64,000 nt of DNA. Origin: Corylus avellana (Eukaryota > Streptophyta > Magnoliopsida > Fagales > Betulaceae). Below the pieces are notes generated by a model. That model saw only the letters and a program-made list of their open reading frames with translations. It ran no database searches and was not told the origin of the DNA. The stretch lies in assembly GCF_901000735.1 (NCBI RefSeq), contig NC_081542.1:24877093-24941092 (forward strand). Direction: 5' to 3'. Position numbers and translations under genes: made by a program. This document shows, piece after piece, positions 10,612-21,685 of the stretch (its first letter is position 1; each line of letters opens with the position of its first letter).

Positions 10612-10988
10612 ACGAATTTAAATCAAAATCACGATTTCTCATAACAAATATTTGATTTTTTAAAAAAAAGTTTTGAACATGTTTACCAAATGCCTTCAAA
10701 AATACAAATTTTAAAATCACATTTATTGAAAACACAATCTCAAACAAATCCTTAATACTTTGATATGGTTATAAATTGTAATCTGGGAATGGGGAGGATG
10801 AGCTGGCAAGAAGTATTCTGCTTGATCGGGTTGGGGCAGTCTGTGAACTTCTCCAAATTCAATATGCTTTTTTAGCAAGAATACCAAACACTATCCTTAA
10901 TCTCCTGCCAAGGCCTTCCTTAAATAATGTTTTTTTAGTTAAAAAAAATTTTTTTAAAAATTAACAAATACTTTTTATTACAAAGTAT

Positions 10989-11571
10989 TAGGGGTGTAAA
11001 CGAGTCGAGCTTGAGTGAGCTTCCCTTGTTTGGGCTTACCTCGTTTAATTTTACTTGAACTCGAGCCGAGCTTAGGGACGAGTCAAAAAAATCGAGCCCT
11101 CGCTTGAGCTCATAATAAGTCGAGCCAGCTCGCGAGCTCTTATATTTAATTTATTTTTTTATTATAAATTTAAACTTCAAGTACTCTTAAATGGCTCAAG
11201 AAACCAGTTTGCATATGAGTATTTGCTTAGCCTGGCTAGCCTAGTATGGAGCCTAAGTCAAGACAGCAAGACATCTGGTTTCGAAGAGAGAGGATATGCA
11301 TCATTTTATAATAAAAAGATGCTATTAGGAAAAAAAAAATCATCAATTTTTAATATTAATATGAGCAATTATGTGAACAACTACTAATTTGAGCCTTATG
11401 CGAGCTGTTCACGAGCCTAACTGAGTCGAGCCGAGCTTGCTTCGTTTAATATTTGAGTCAGTATTTATATTCACGAAATGCCTTATTTAATAATCGAGTT
11501 GAGCACGAGCCGAGCTTATACGAGCCGATCCCAAGCTCGCTCGCGAATGGCTTGCTCGTTTAACACCCCTG
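10989..11571. mobile_element. hAT-type element rich in GAGCTCG, right copy
   Basis: Termini TAGGGGTGTAAACGAG and, inverted, CAGGGGTGTTAAACGAG, with an exact 8-bp target duplication CAAAGTAT at 10981-10988 and 11572-11579. It is 583 bp, the same insertion as 3079-3685 in the other arm, and so older than the inverted duplication. No coding capacity. Confidence 0.8.
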
Positions 11572-11579
11572 CAAAGTAT

Positions 11580-12164
11580 TCACCAAAAATACATTAATAC
11601 CCTCTTGGATGATAAAATTACAGGATTCTTGTGCATTAACTTTCCACTTGGGTTGGATGCCTTTTTGTGACATATTTATTGTTCATTTTTTTCAATTTAG
11701 GAGCATCGGCTATGTGTGGAGGTGATAGAAGCATTGTGTGAAGAGCGGATAAGTTAAAGGGAAGATAGTGTTCCTCTCATCCGGAGCAAAGAGAACCCAA
11801 GTGAGTTCAGGTAGCTGAACCAAACATCAGAACTTTTTGCTTTTTGTAGGGTTTAGGTTTTTCTCTATCACTTTTGCCAAGTCTCAATATATATACTAAC
11901 ATACTTGAATACATTTTTATACCCAAAATTAAATTTAAAAAAAAAAAAAAAAAAAAACTCCTACCTAGCCGATTAAGGGGGAAAAGGGAAACGAAGAAAA
12001 TGTAGAAGCAGGAAGAGGGTAACCATTTTAAGTAAACATGGTTTTTGTTCCATTATGTATGCGACTAAATTGCCTTGCACCTGAGTTTTGTTATGTTGTC
12101 TGACTATTGTTGTATTATTATGAGTAATGCTCATCTCCGCACTCATTTATTACTCTCGTATTGC
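11580..12164. other. arm sequence without a gene
   Basis: Reverse complement of 2500-3070 with an extra poly-A tract near 11938-11957. No open frame of note. Confidence 0.5.
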
Positions 12165-12665
12165 ATTGATTGTTTTCTGGAATTCTAGATGTAGGTCGTC
12201 CATTTGCATCCAAGGGCTAATGTCCTGCCACAGTCCCACTAATAATAAAATAATATTTAAAATTTAAAAATAAAATATAAGAGAAAATATGAAAGAAAAT
12301 AAATAAATAAATAAAAATAATAATATGGGGGTGGCTAAGTTGGGTGGCCAGCCACCCCAAAATAAAAAATTTTGGTTTTGGCTCTTGGGGTTGGCCTATC
12401 CACCCCAAAGGGCCATGGGGCCACCTCCAACCAGCCTCGAACCACCCCTAAGGCCAAACCTAAAATTTTTTGGGGTGGCCTATGGCAAAATAGGGTGGCC
12501 GGCCACCACGTATTATTTTATTTTTAAAATTTTAAATATTATTTTTTTATTAGTGGGATACATGGTAGGACATTAGCCCATTGATCAAAATTGACGGTCT
12601 GGATATGTAATTCTCCTAGGAATTTCAATGGATCCAGATCCCAATATAACATGAGTGTAATAAAT
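12165..12665. mobile_element. TIR element with GGCCGGCC core, right-arm copy
   Basis: Inverted AT-rich ends (TCCCACTAATAATAAAATAA at 12235 and its complement near 12540) flank a core with GGGTGGCCAGCCACCCC and GGGTGGCCGGCCACC. It lacks the nested MITE of the left copy and has lost some of its outer end near 12180. It encodes no protein. Confidence 0.6.
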
Positions 12666-13577
12666 GGGGGTAAAGAGTGCACTTACTGAAATATGAATTA
12701 AGTTCTTCTCAATTTCATTTGAACTCGAGAATATCCAGTTACTTATAGTGGAAACGTATTTTTGTCCACTCAAAAAGTAAAAAGACAAAAATAGACTTCC
12801 ACTATAACAAACTCAATATTTTTCTGTTCATTTGAACTAGAGAGAATCTTGTTCCCTCAAATATCATGATGTAAATTTCTGCTCAAATTTTATTGTTAGA
12901 AATACCCAGAAATTTCCCTAGGAACGGGATGTTAATTTTTCATCATTATGTCATCATAAAATATGGTTACAATTTATATACTTCTCCAGTAATTTTTCAT
13001 CTCATGTATGATGGTGTGTCCACACCAACAAAAGAAAAAAATGTTTATTTTGTTCAAAATTTGTTTTGAGACCATAAAAAATTAAAAAATATATATATTT
13101 TTTTTTTTAAAAAAAAAAAAGAATATTTGACTCAAGCAGGTAATTACTTTTTCTGTTTGTTTGTTTGTTTTTTTTTTTTTTTTTCTTCATAATGCAAAAC
13201 CGGTGAAAAGAGTTTTCGATCCCACTACACCATCAATTTGACTGTATTCATTTATAGCATTATTCTTTATCCTTTTGTTCAATTAGCAAAGGAATTAAAG
13301 TGTCACCATGATATTCAATCTGGGTTCCATTTTAAATTGTGCACAAAGTACAAACATGAGGAAATGTAACATCAGAAAAAGGAAGACGTAGATAGAACAA
13401 AAGGAAAGTTGTGTGATAAAAACAAGTCGTGAATTGATTTTGTACATGAATTTCCCCATCAATCTCTACTTTTCGAAATAAATCAAAGCAAGAACAATCA
13501 AGATCAGGGTCATTATAGAAGTAAACGTGTTAAAGATAACATAGTAGACCATCGACAACAACACTACAAGTTTACAA
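12666..13577. other. arm sequence flanking the truncated gene copy
   Basis: Reverse complement of 437-1290, with longer homopolymer runs near 13090-13125 and 13160-13185. No gene is seen. Confidence 0.5.
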
Positions 13578-13654
13578 TCAATATTCATCATACGATTCCC
13601 ACCAATTCATCATCTGAAACTCACTCTCAAAAGTTTGTCTGGAGAAGACTACAC
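13578..13654 (-). CDS. last codons of the duplicated unrecognised gene
   Basis: On the minus strand, from the gap, the frame reads V-V-F-S-R-Q-T-F-E-S-E-F-Q-M-M-N-W-W-E-S-Y-D-E-Y and then TGA at 13578-13580. It matches the end of the gene at 2-436 base for base except for a 9-base in-frame deletion removing one E-S-Y repeat. The rest is cut off by the 13655-13754 gap. Identity in the coding part against a diverged flank suggests the copy was, or is, under constraint. Confidence 0.6.
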
Positions 13655-13754
13655 NNNNNNNNNNNNNNNNNNNNNNNNNNNNNNNNNNNNNNNNNNNNNN
13701 NNNNNNNNNNNNNNNNNNNNNNNNNNNNNNNNNNNNNNNNNNNNNNNNNNNNNN
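13655..13754. other. assembly gap (100 N)
   Basis: Exactly 100 N, cutting the duplicated gene end. Confidence 0.99.
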
Positions 13755-13756
13755 TC

Positions 13757-13816
13757 AGACGGTACGAGGATGTCTTTAATGAACTAAATCGTTTCGAATT
13801 GTGGTTGGCGGAGTAA
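13757..13816 (+). CDS. possible C-terminal coding fragment after the gap
   Basis: The frame R-R-Y-E-D-V-F-N-E-L-N-R-F-E-L-W-L-A-E is followed by TAA at 13814-13816. The residue mix looks protein-like and the base composition differs from the AT-rich DNA after it, but only 19 residues are visible and I cannot name a family. Chance is a real alternative. Confidence 0.3.
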   Translation, partial: RRYEDVFNELNRFELWLAE

Positions 13817-15031
13817 AATTTTCATGATGAAGATTTGTTAATATATTCTTCTTAATAGATAATATAACTAATCGATTTTATCGTCGGACAAATGATTTTA
13901 AGTAAATTTAATTAGTTCTAAACTTCTAGTTGGGTAATAAAATCAATGACACACTAAAATATCAGTAGATTCCCAAAATGACTAACACTAATATATATAA
14001 GATTTATGTAGTAATTCTCTATTGTAAAGAGCAGAACCCACACCTTAATACGCACATGGATCCTTATAAGTTTATTACTTCCTAATTCAGCTATTATAAG
14101 TTTTGAGAAGTAATAGGGAGTAGTATAATTTTTAGAATTCATCCGTAATTTATACGCAACACTTTTTCCGAATGAATTCAAAAAATTGTACTGTTCCTAA
14201 GGATATGATTAGCCATAAGTTTTTGGGACCCATAGTGTTTTGATTCCCTGACGTATGTTTTTTAAGGTAACACAAACAAACAATATAGTATTTCAGAAGA
14301 CTTGTGTATATATGGCTGACTTGTCTTAGAGGATTCCACATTATGTTAATGAATAATCGATCATTATTTTAATATTAGCCTTGGTGGGTCAACAAGCATT
14401 TTTCACTGATAAGACTTTTAAAATATAAAATAAATAATATTCTAATTTGAAAAGGACTGTTTGTATGGTGTTGGACAAGACTTGAATTAATTTGAGAGGT
14501 CCGAGATCAAAATATGTAGCAACTTTCTGTTTAAATTGTTAATGAGACATCCCATTATCCATATAAAACCCACTTGCTTAGGTAAGTAGGCGGGCAATTC
14601 AAAATTTATTTGAGTAAATAAATTTTGGTAATTTTTATGAGAGAACTCGTATAAGATCCAATTGTTCGGAAAAAATGGCCGGACAAAGGATTACTAGTTT
14701 TATTAAGATTAATTAATGCTACACATGCTTTCTGGAAGTTTTGCATGGATTAAACAAAGGATTAAAGACATGTTTTTGTTTTTATCTGTGATATCTTGTA
14801 GCATCATCAATTGTTAAATCTGTTTGAAGTTTGGTTGCAATGTTTGCTTTTGGTTAGATTTAATTATTTCAGTTACTAAGCACAGCACACAGAACCATCT
14901 GTATTTGAATGCACTGACTAAGCTCATCAATCAATGCTGCTTTTGGACCAGATCTTGGAAAGAAGAGCCTTGCTAAAGACGTTAGAAATTCTTATTCATA
15001 AAAAAAAAAAAAAAAAACATAAAGTAATAGT
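13817..15031. other. intergenic, AT-rich, no gene seen
   Basis: Several short open frames exist but none has a start context, motif or paralogue support. There is a poly-A run at 15000-15017. Confidence 0.5.
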
Positions 15032-15047
15032 AACACTACAATAAAAG

Positions 15048-15158
15048 GTCCCCAATGGGTAGTTCAATCGGCTGTAGACCACGCCTAATGAAGCGTAAGT
15101 CACTAGTTCGAATCCCCCCTCCCCCTTCCCTTGTGTGGACATGTCAAAAAAAAAAAAA
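15048..15158 (+). mobile_element. tRNA-derived SINE with perfect target duplication
   Basis: The body begins GTCCCCAATGGGTAGTTCAA and ends TTGTGTGGACATGTC plus a poly-A tail. It keeps a pol III A-box-like TAGTTCAATCGG and a B-box-like AGTTCGAATCC, as in plant Au-type SINEs. The flanks carry a perfect 15-bp duplication ACACTACAATAAAAG (15033-15047 and 15159-15173), so the insertion is recent. A SINE copies itself using LINE-encoded reverse transcriptase; it codes for no protein. Confidence 0.85.
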
Positions 15159-15173
15159 ACACTACAATAAAAG

Positions 15174-15720
15174 ATATCATATAAAATTTATTTTCAACAA
15201 ATTAGAGGAAGAGACAAAAAAATTAATTCAAAAGGGCCAGCTCCAGAGGGGCCAGCACTGGTCATCATTTTGACCCATGGAGAGGTATGCAGAGGAGGGG
15301 CCAGCTCTGTGAGGGAAAGAACTGGAGGGGCCAGCTCTGACAGGGCCAGCTATGGCTGGACCGTCTGCGGCGGGGCCAGCTCTGTGCAACAAAAAATATT
15401 AGGAACATAAGGACACAAAATTCTCTTTTAAAAGAGTGATGTTCTTGGGTTATATATATATATATATATATTATAAGTAATGCATATTCATTCAATGTGT
15501 AAAGCGGTGCAACCTTAATAAACAAAAAAAAAAAATACGCAAGAGAACTCTTAAATCATGGAAAAAGAAACCTAATTTTGAAAATTAAACTCCAAAAAAT
15601 TAGAAATAGGCACACTATTACATGCCCCACTCCATATACTAGGCTTGAAGAAACCAAAACTTGGCTTTGCGTGGTTGTCAAGATCAGTAACAAGCTGACT
15701 TTTTGAAACTTATGTGCAAC

Positions 15721-15772
<52 letters not shown>

Positions 15773-15806
15773 TGGATTTTGGTTTTGAGGGAAGATTTTT
15801 AGTAAA
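15174..15806. repeat. GGGGCCAGCTCTG short repeats and (AT)n tract
   Basis: Between about 15232 and 15386 the word GGGGCCAGCT (often followed by CTG) occurs about six times at irregular spacing, a GC-rich minisatellite-like patch in AT-rich DNA. An (AT)n microsatellite follows at 15450-15471 and a longer one at 15724-15769. No gene is supported. Confidence 0.6.
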
Positions 15807-16702
15807 CGTTAGTTCTTGTGTTGGCTAAATTCAGTTCTAAAATGCAGAGGTTACTGTTTCAAACACTAATATAAAATGCTCATAATGGAATTTGCACCGT
15901 TCATAATGTAGATTCATGTGTCATGAACGTCCTTACAAAATTTCAGCTCAATCGGACCACAAACGCCCATCAATCACAACTGTTGATCAAGGCTGGACAG
16001 CATTTTCAAAATGTTGTTTTCTCCCCACTCCAAGCCATGTCCGGACAGGGTGCTAGGCTATCCGGACAAGCTTTCTAGCAAACATATTTTTCCCCGCGAC
16101 GCCTTGTCCGGACAGGCACTTAACCTGTCCAAACACCCCGTACCTATTATGCACAAAAACGTGTTTTTAGTGGGCCCAGGTCTAGGGTTTGATGTACTAA
16201 TATATATACATCATTATAGAAGAGAGAGACAAAAATTTTCGCCCCCAGAGAGTTCGTCAGAGGCTATGTTAAGAAAGATCATATGTGGTGAGCATTAAAT
16301 TGAATCTCTTAAAGTTTTAGTTATTCATTTGATAAATTTATGGTTGGGGAATCTATCAGAAGGGTCCGGTAAAGGAGAATCACGTTGAAGAAGATTGTGA
16401 ACAAGGAGACGAGTTGTAGGCTTGTCGATCTTATAGAGCCAAGGTCTTGCAAAAGGTTGTAAGTGTTCCTAGTGTCTGTAATCTCTGGATAATCTTTTTA
16501 TAATGATTTCCTGGTTTTGTTTACTCCGGAAAGGTTTTACTATTAGATCGGTTTCTAAAAGGTTTCATTTTCGTCACCAAAATATGTGTCTGCCTCTTTA
16601 TTGCTTTATATATTTTGGGTGATTGAATTGTTTATTGCTTTATAGTATTAATTCCGCATAAATCGTGATAAACAAGTTTTTGGAGTCGTTAAGCGTTTTT
16701 CA
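15807..16702 (+). repeat. 5' LTR of the Copia-like element
   Basis: 896 bp; includes the CACGTTGAAGAAGATTGTGA and TAAGTGTTCCTAGTGTCTG words shared with the LTRs at 20770 and 27012. Confidence 0.85.
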
Positions 16703-16771
16703 ATTGGTATCAAAGCGGGTTCACTTTGTTTGGCTTAAATTCTTGAGTGAGATCCTTGACTCCTTTTTACT

Positions 16772-17652
16772 ATGAATACATCTCAGTCGGACTCTTTTAG
16801 TTTTGATGATCTTAACGATATGTACAAGATTATATTTGATGAGTATAGTTAAGTGTCCTACAAATACAAAAATATTTGTAAAAATTTTAAAACTTTAGAA
16901 CAGGAAAAAGAATCCTTGATGATCAAATTGTCTAAATCACATGCCTTGATTGATTCTTTAAATTCTGAGATATCTATGCTTGTTGAAAAGAATATATCAC
17001 TTCAGAATGATTTGAAAGTTTCTAAAGAACTCTCACAAAAATCCTCTAGTGATAATCAGAAAAGCTTTTTCTGTATTGATAACAAGCATAGTATGATTGT
17101 TGATAATTTTGGTAGCTCTACTTCACATGCTTCTAAATCTGAAAAAAAAAAAAGACATTGTTTGTTAAGCCTGTGAATGTTAAAGAAGTCAAGGCTAATA
17201 TAGTTTGTTTGGATAAGGGTAAATCTTCGTGTTTGAATAATTGTGTGAAACCTAAATCCAAGACTTCTTCTAAGAAACAAACTCTAATTAAGTTTGTTCC
17301 TACACGCCACCAATGCGGGATTATTGGTCACATCAAACCAAACTGTTTTCAGTTTCAATCCCAAAGACTTTGGAAAAACCCGACTGCCCCTAAGAAAGAA
17401 AAATGTGATATAGAGTCGTGTTTACCTAGATTAAAGTCTAAATATATCCATCCTCATAAAAGACAACCTTCTCAAAGGTTTGTTCTCACCTATCATCATT
17501 GTGGCAAAGTTGGTCATATTCGACCAAATTGTTTTAAATTGAGACCTCATATGTGTCATAAATCTGGTTCTAAGATTGTACAAGAGTGGGTTAGGAATGA
17601 TGATACCATTTACTCATTGAGGGGGAGTGGTAGTGATTTCACCTTAATTTAG
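16772..17652 (+). pseudogene. decayed gag of the Copia-like element
   Basis: An ATG at 16772 starts M-N-T-S-Q-S-D-S-F-S-F-D-D-L. The frame is broken by TAA at 16850 and continues in frame through a coiled-coil-like stretch (E-K-E-S-L-M-I-K-L to L-Q-N-D-L-K-V). It shifts at the A-run 17141-17153 and then runs through a basic region to two zinc-knuckle-like motifs, H-Q-C-G-I-I-G-H-I-K-P-N-C and H-H-C-G-K-V-G-H-I-R-P-N-C. In both knuckles the first cysteine of CX2CX4HX4C is replaced (R and Y), each explainable by a single base change. The protein would be the nucleocapsid/coat precursor that packages the RNA; this copy cannot be functional. Other plant Copia gags share this knuckle style; the lineage is not assigned. 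Confidence 0.75.
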
Positions 17653-19008
17653 GTGAGTCCATAACATGGCTAGGATTAGTTGTTTTGCTTATTTTTGAAA
17701 ATCTTAGAGTATGTTGTTTTTCTTTGCTTTGCATTTTTTTGTTTTTGCTTTCTAGTTTATGCATTGCAATTTTTTTTGTTACACTTTTAGTGTAAAGAGT
17801 GTATACATGTTTGTTTCAAAATTCTTGTTATGAGGCATATTCATAAAGGACTTTTCAAAAAATCCACATGTTATGATCTTTGAAAAGCTTATAGATGAGA
17901 TGTTGAGTGCGGACCACCAAGATTTTTGTCTACTTGATAATCAAGTATTCATGAATGTGTAATGTCTTGTGAAGACCTATAAGCTGTTATTAAACCAAAT
18001 CATTATTTTGTAGTGGGACCTATAAGATGTGATGAAAGTTTAATGTTAAAGAACATGCATGTATTGCCTATTGTAATCTTAATTCAAACATGTTGTTTTT
18101 CTTTGTTGCCCTTCTTTGTGGTTTATTTGTGTTAATAAATTTTTTAGAAATGAATTGGTGTTGCAAAGATGTTTGAAATGTTAAGATGAATATATGCTTT
18201 AAATGCTCTTTAATTGCTTAATTGGAAATCTTCTTAATTTATGTACCTATGGAATACACTTATCATGCTTGAGTTGATTATCTTTTTAATAAATTGTCAT
18301 TGATCCATTCAAGTATGTGTTATTATGGTACATTTCATTTCTGCTATCTATATGCACTTAAGCTTTAAGAAGCAATGTCAATCCATGACAAATTTGTTAT
18401 GTTGGACAAACCATATGCACAAGATGAATTTTTTTTGTGGGTTAAAATTAATCAAATGCTGGTTGAACCTAGAACCTATAAATTCCAGCTCAAACTCTTA
18501 TGTCTTGTACTTTAATTTTTATGAAATACACGTTCTCAAAAAGAAAATCTAAAGTGAAATGTGCAAAATGCCAAAATATTCCAAAAATGAAATTTTCACT
18601 TTGTCAATTTTTTGTGCTTGGCTCATCCATAATTAAAATTCTGGATGTAGTTTTGAGACTTGTGATAAGATTAAGGGGGAGAATATTGGATGAGGTACTA
18701 GGCCCTATTAAGGTTTGACTTCTAACCTAACAAGATATGAATTTATTTCATATGCTTTGGAAGTTTTAATGTGCCTTCTTTGTCAATTTATGTTTGTCCA
18801 TTGCTTGACTCTTGACTGTGGCTTATTAGACACAACACATATAGCATAAATAGTGTTGGTATATAATGGCATGGCATGAGTTGCAACAATGATTTTGTTT
18901 ATTCATCTTTTGATACTCTTGCATGCTTTGAGTATTTTTTTTGGCATATTCAACAAGAGTTTCTCCTAATCTGCAATTTTTGATCATTTATTGGATATAC
19001 TCTTCTTA
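17653..19008 (+). other. element interior without pol
   Basis: This should hold pol in an autonomous relative, but no integrase or reverse-transcriptase motif is seen. From 18047 onward it is repeated at 24433 onward with very few differences. Short open frames around 18325-18718 are kept in both copies but look like AT-rich chance frames. Confidence 0.6.
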
Positions 19009-19009
19009 T

Positions 19010-20526
19010 GAGTGGTAAAATTAGACACGTCAAAATTTCTTGACGTGTCACTTTGACACGTCAAGAAATATTGACATGTCACTTTGACACATCAATATTT
19101 ATTGACATGCCATTTTGACACGTCAATAATTTTTTTTTTTTTTTATCAGGTTTATTTATGTTATATATATTTCATATAATTTTTGTTTTTTATTAGGAAG
19201 GATTTTAAATGAAAATAAGACTCAAAACCTTTCGAAATCTTTATTAAATAACTCGGTTACTGCTCTTGGCCTTCCGATCCGAATTTCTTTGATTTATTAT
19301 TCTCCATGCAGAGTAATATATATATATATGTTTTCTGCTCTATTTCTTTTCTTCTTCTTTTTTTCACGCAAAAACACTATTTATTTGCAGATCAAACAAA
19401 AAAACATGAAATGAAATTTCTGACGAATGAAAATGCCACATTAGAAATTTTTGACGTGCTAATTTACTACGTTAGAAATTTCTAACATGGTACAATGTTG
19501 CATGTCAAACAAAAAATAGCAAGACATTCGACTTTTTTCCTATTCTTTCCCTCTTTTATTATTTATTCTTTCTAGATTTTCTTTTCTTTTAATTCTAGAT
19601 CTTCTTTCCCTCTCTCAATCCCCTCTTCTCTCTGCACGCGCGGCCATCTCCTTCTTCTCTCTCAATCTCTCTGCACGGCAGTAGAAGAAAAGTATAAGAA
19701 GAAGAAGAAAAAGAAAAAGAAAAGAAGAAGAGAAGAAGAAAAAAAAAAATGAGAAGAGAAGAGAAGCAGATTTTTTGGGTTTTTGAAGATTTTTTTGGTT
19801 TGACGTTTGGATTTTTGATTTTTCACGTTGGTTTTTTGATTTTTTTTGATTTTTTTGGGTTTGAGTTTTTGAAAATGGAGGAAAGAAGAGAGAGAGAGAG
19901 AATCAGAAAATGGAGAAAAGAAGGGAGGGAGAGCTAGTTGGAGAATTAACGAAAGTGGAGAAAAGAAGAAAGAGAGAGTGAGAAAATGGAGAAAAGAAGA
20001 GAGAGAGCGAGAGTGAGAAAATGGAGAAAATAAGAGATCCGGGAGAAAGCTGGGAGAAACGTCGACGGTGGTGAAAAGAATTAAAAATATATATATTATT
20101 TTAATTGAAAAATAATTTAAATTAATAAATTTTTTAATTTAAAAAAAAATTCCATAAAAAATTTAAAAAAAGAAAAATTATTATTTTTAATAATTTTTAA
20201 ATTACTAACTTGTCAATTTTGATACGTCAGGAAATTTACTGATGTGTCAAAATTTGATGCGATAGAAAAAATTTTGACGTGTCAAAATTTGACAAGTTAG
20301 AAAAAATTTTGACGTGTCTTTGTGACACGTCAAAATTTTTTTCTGACATGCCAATCTTGACACGTCAGAAAATTCTGACGTGTTACATCTGACATGTCAG
20401 AAATTTTCCGTTATTGATACTCGAAATTTTAACACCTGACACACGTCAAAAATATCCCGTCAAGAAAATTTTCTGACGTGTCAGACCACCTAACATGTCA
20501 GAAAAAGCATGTCAGCAAATGTAGTG
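19010..20526. mobile_element. CACTA-like non-autonomous element nested in the Copia-like element
   Basis: The right end reads ...GCAAATGTAGTG at 20526, the inverse of CACTACATTTGC, and TGA follows. TGA also lies at 19009-19011, a possible 3-bp target duplication; the left terminus is degenerate (GTGGTAAAAT). Subterminal zones at 19020-19130 and 20220-20510 are packed with GACGTGTC/GACACGTC words in both orientations, as in the transposase-binding subterminal repeats of CACTA elements. The middle (19600-20060) is purine-rich GAGAGA/GAAGAAG sequence. No transposase. Confidence 0.65.
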
Positions 20527-20769
20527 TGAGGAGAACATCGATGTTTCTTAAACGTGATCTGCATTACTTCGGCCATGTTTGTTACTCTGTGATCATGGGT
20601 TTTATTTACAGCCTCTGTTCCACATATCGCGTTGATTTATTTTGTGAAGTATTTAGGAATGTGAGAGGCATTTTGTCATTCTGTGACAAAAAGGGAGAGT
20701 AAATATGGGGAGATGGTGGGATTGGCTCAGCATTTTGATTTTGTCACCGAATTGCCAAAAGGGGGAGTT
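20527..20769 (+). other. 3' interior of the Copia-like element up to the purine tract
   Basis: It continues from the nested element to the AAAAGGGGGAG tract beside the 3' LTR. It is homologous to 26765-27011, but 20530-20660 shows clustered small indels between the two copies. Confidence 0.6.
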
Positions 20770-21158
20770 TGTTAGTTCTTGTGTTGGCTTAATTTAGTTC
20801 CAAAATGTAAATGTTACTTTCCACGGGCTCAAACATTGATATAGAATGCTTAGAATCTAATCTCCACTGTTCATAATGTAGATTCATGTGTCATGAGCGT
20901 TCCTGCAAAATTTCAGTTCAATCGGACCACAAACACCTATCGATTGGAACTGTTGATCAAGGCTGAATAGCATTTTCAGAATGTTGTTTTCTCCCCACTA
21001 CAGGTCATATCCGAACAGGGTGCTAGGCTGTCCGAACAGCTTATCAGGAAGCATATTTTCCCCTGCGAGGCCTTGTTCGGACAGGCACTTAACCTGTCCG
21101 GACACCCCGTACCTATTATGCCCAAAAACGTGTTTTTAGTGGGCAAAGATCTACAGTT

Positions 21159-21204
<46 letters not shown>

Positions 21205-21685
21205 GAGAGGCACGAATTTTTGCCTCCAGAGAGTTTATCGGAGGCTGTGCTAAGAGAGATCATATGCGGTGAACGTTAAATTGAATCTTTTAGAGTTTTA
21301 ATTATTCCTTTGATAAATCTACAGTTGGGAAGTTTATCGAAACGGTCCGGTAAAGGAGAATCACGTTGAAAAAGATTGTAAGCAAGGAGACGAGTTGGAG
21401 GCTTGTCGATCTTACAAAGTCAAGGTCTTGCAAAGGGTTGTAAGTGTTCCTAGTGTCTGTAATCTCTGGATAATCTTTTGATAGTGATTTCTTGGGTTTG
21501 GCTACTCCGTAGAGGTTTTACTGTTAGATCGGTTTCTAAAAGGTTTCTTCTTCGTCATCAAAATATATGTATCTGTCTCTTTATTGCTTTATATATTTTG
21601 GGTGATTGAATTATTTATTGCTTCATAGTATTAATTCCGCATAAACCGTGATAACCAAGTTTTTGGAGTTGTTAAGCGTTTTTCA
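20770..21685 (+). repeat. 3' LTR of the Copia-like element
   Basis: 916 bp, TGTTAG...TTTCA, including a long (AT)n run near 21164-21200 that accounts for most of the length difference from the other LTRs. Confidence 0.85.

Larger units (their letters stand above)
10381..13654 (-). repeat. right arm of the large inverted duplication
   Basis: This is the reverse complement of about 1-4285, with several indels: the left-arm nested MITE is absent and part of the outer GGCCGGCC element is deleted near 12180. It stops exactly at the 13655 gap, where the matching left sequence would continue into the gene at 2-436. Confidence 0.85.
15807..21685 (+). mobile_element. Copia-like non-autonomous LTR retrotransposon
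   Basis: The 5' LTR is 15807-16702 and the 3' LTR 20770-21685. Both end in GCGTTTTTCA; the first base of the 5' copy is mutated (CGTTAG for TGTTAG). The primer site TGGTATCAAAGC follows the 5' LTR, and a purine tract AAAAGGGGGAG precedes the 3' LTR. Flanking 5 bp are GTAAA and GTAAG, a target duplication with one change. The interior has a decayed gag but no protease, integrase or reverse transcriptase, and carries a nested CACTA-like element. The second block (24433 onward) repeats the 3' half with the same right flank. Confidence 0.85.

Noticed and set aside
15048..15130. Possible tRNA gene at the SINE head
   Set aside because: A- and B-box-like words are present, but there is no cloverleaf with a paired acceptor stem, and the poly-A tail with a target duplication identifies a SINE.
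15724..15769. Long (AT)n tract as a cruciform or origin-like signal
   Set aside because: Ordinary dinucleotide microsatellite, variable between copies elsewhere in the window.
18325..18718. Short frames conserved at 24711-25089
   Set aside because: They are conserved only because the whole block is a near-identical duplicate; composition is AT-rich and no domain is visible.
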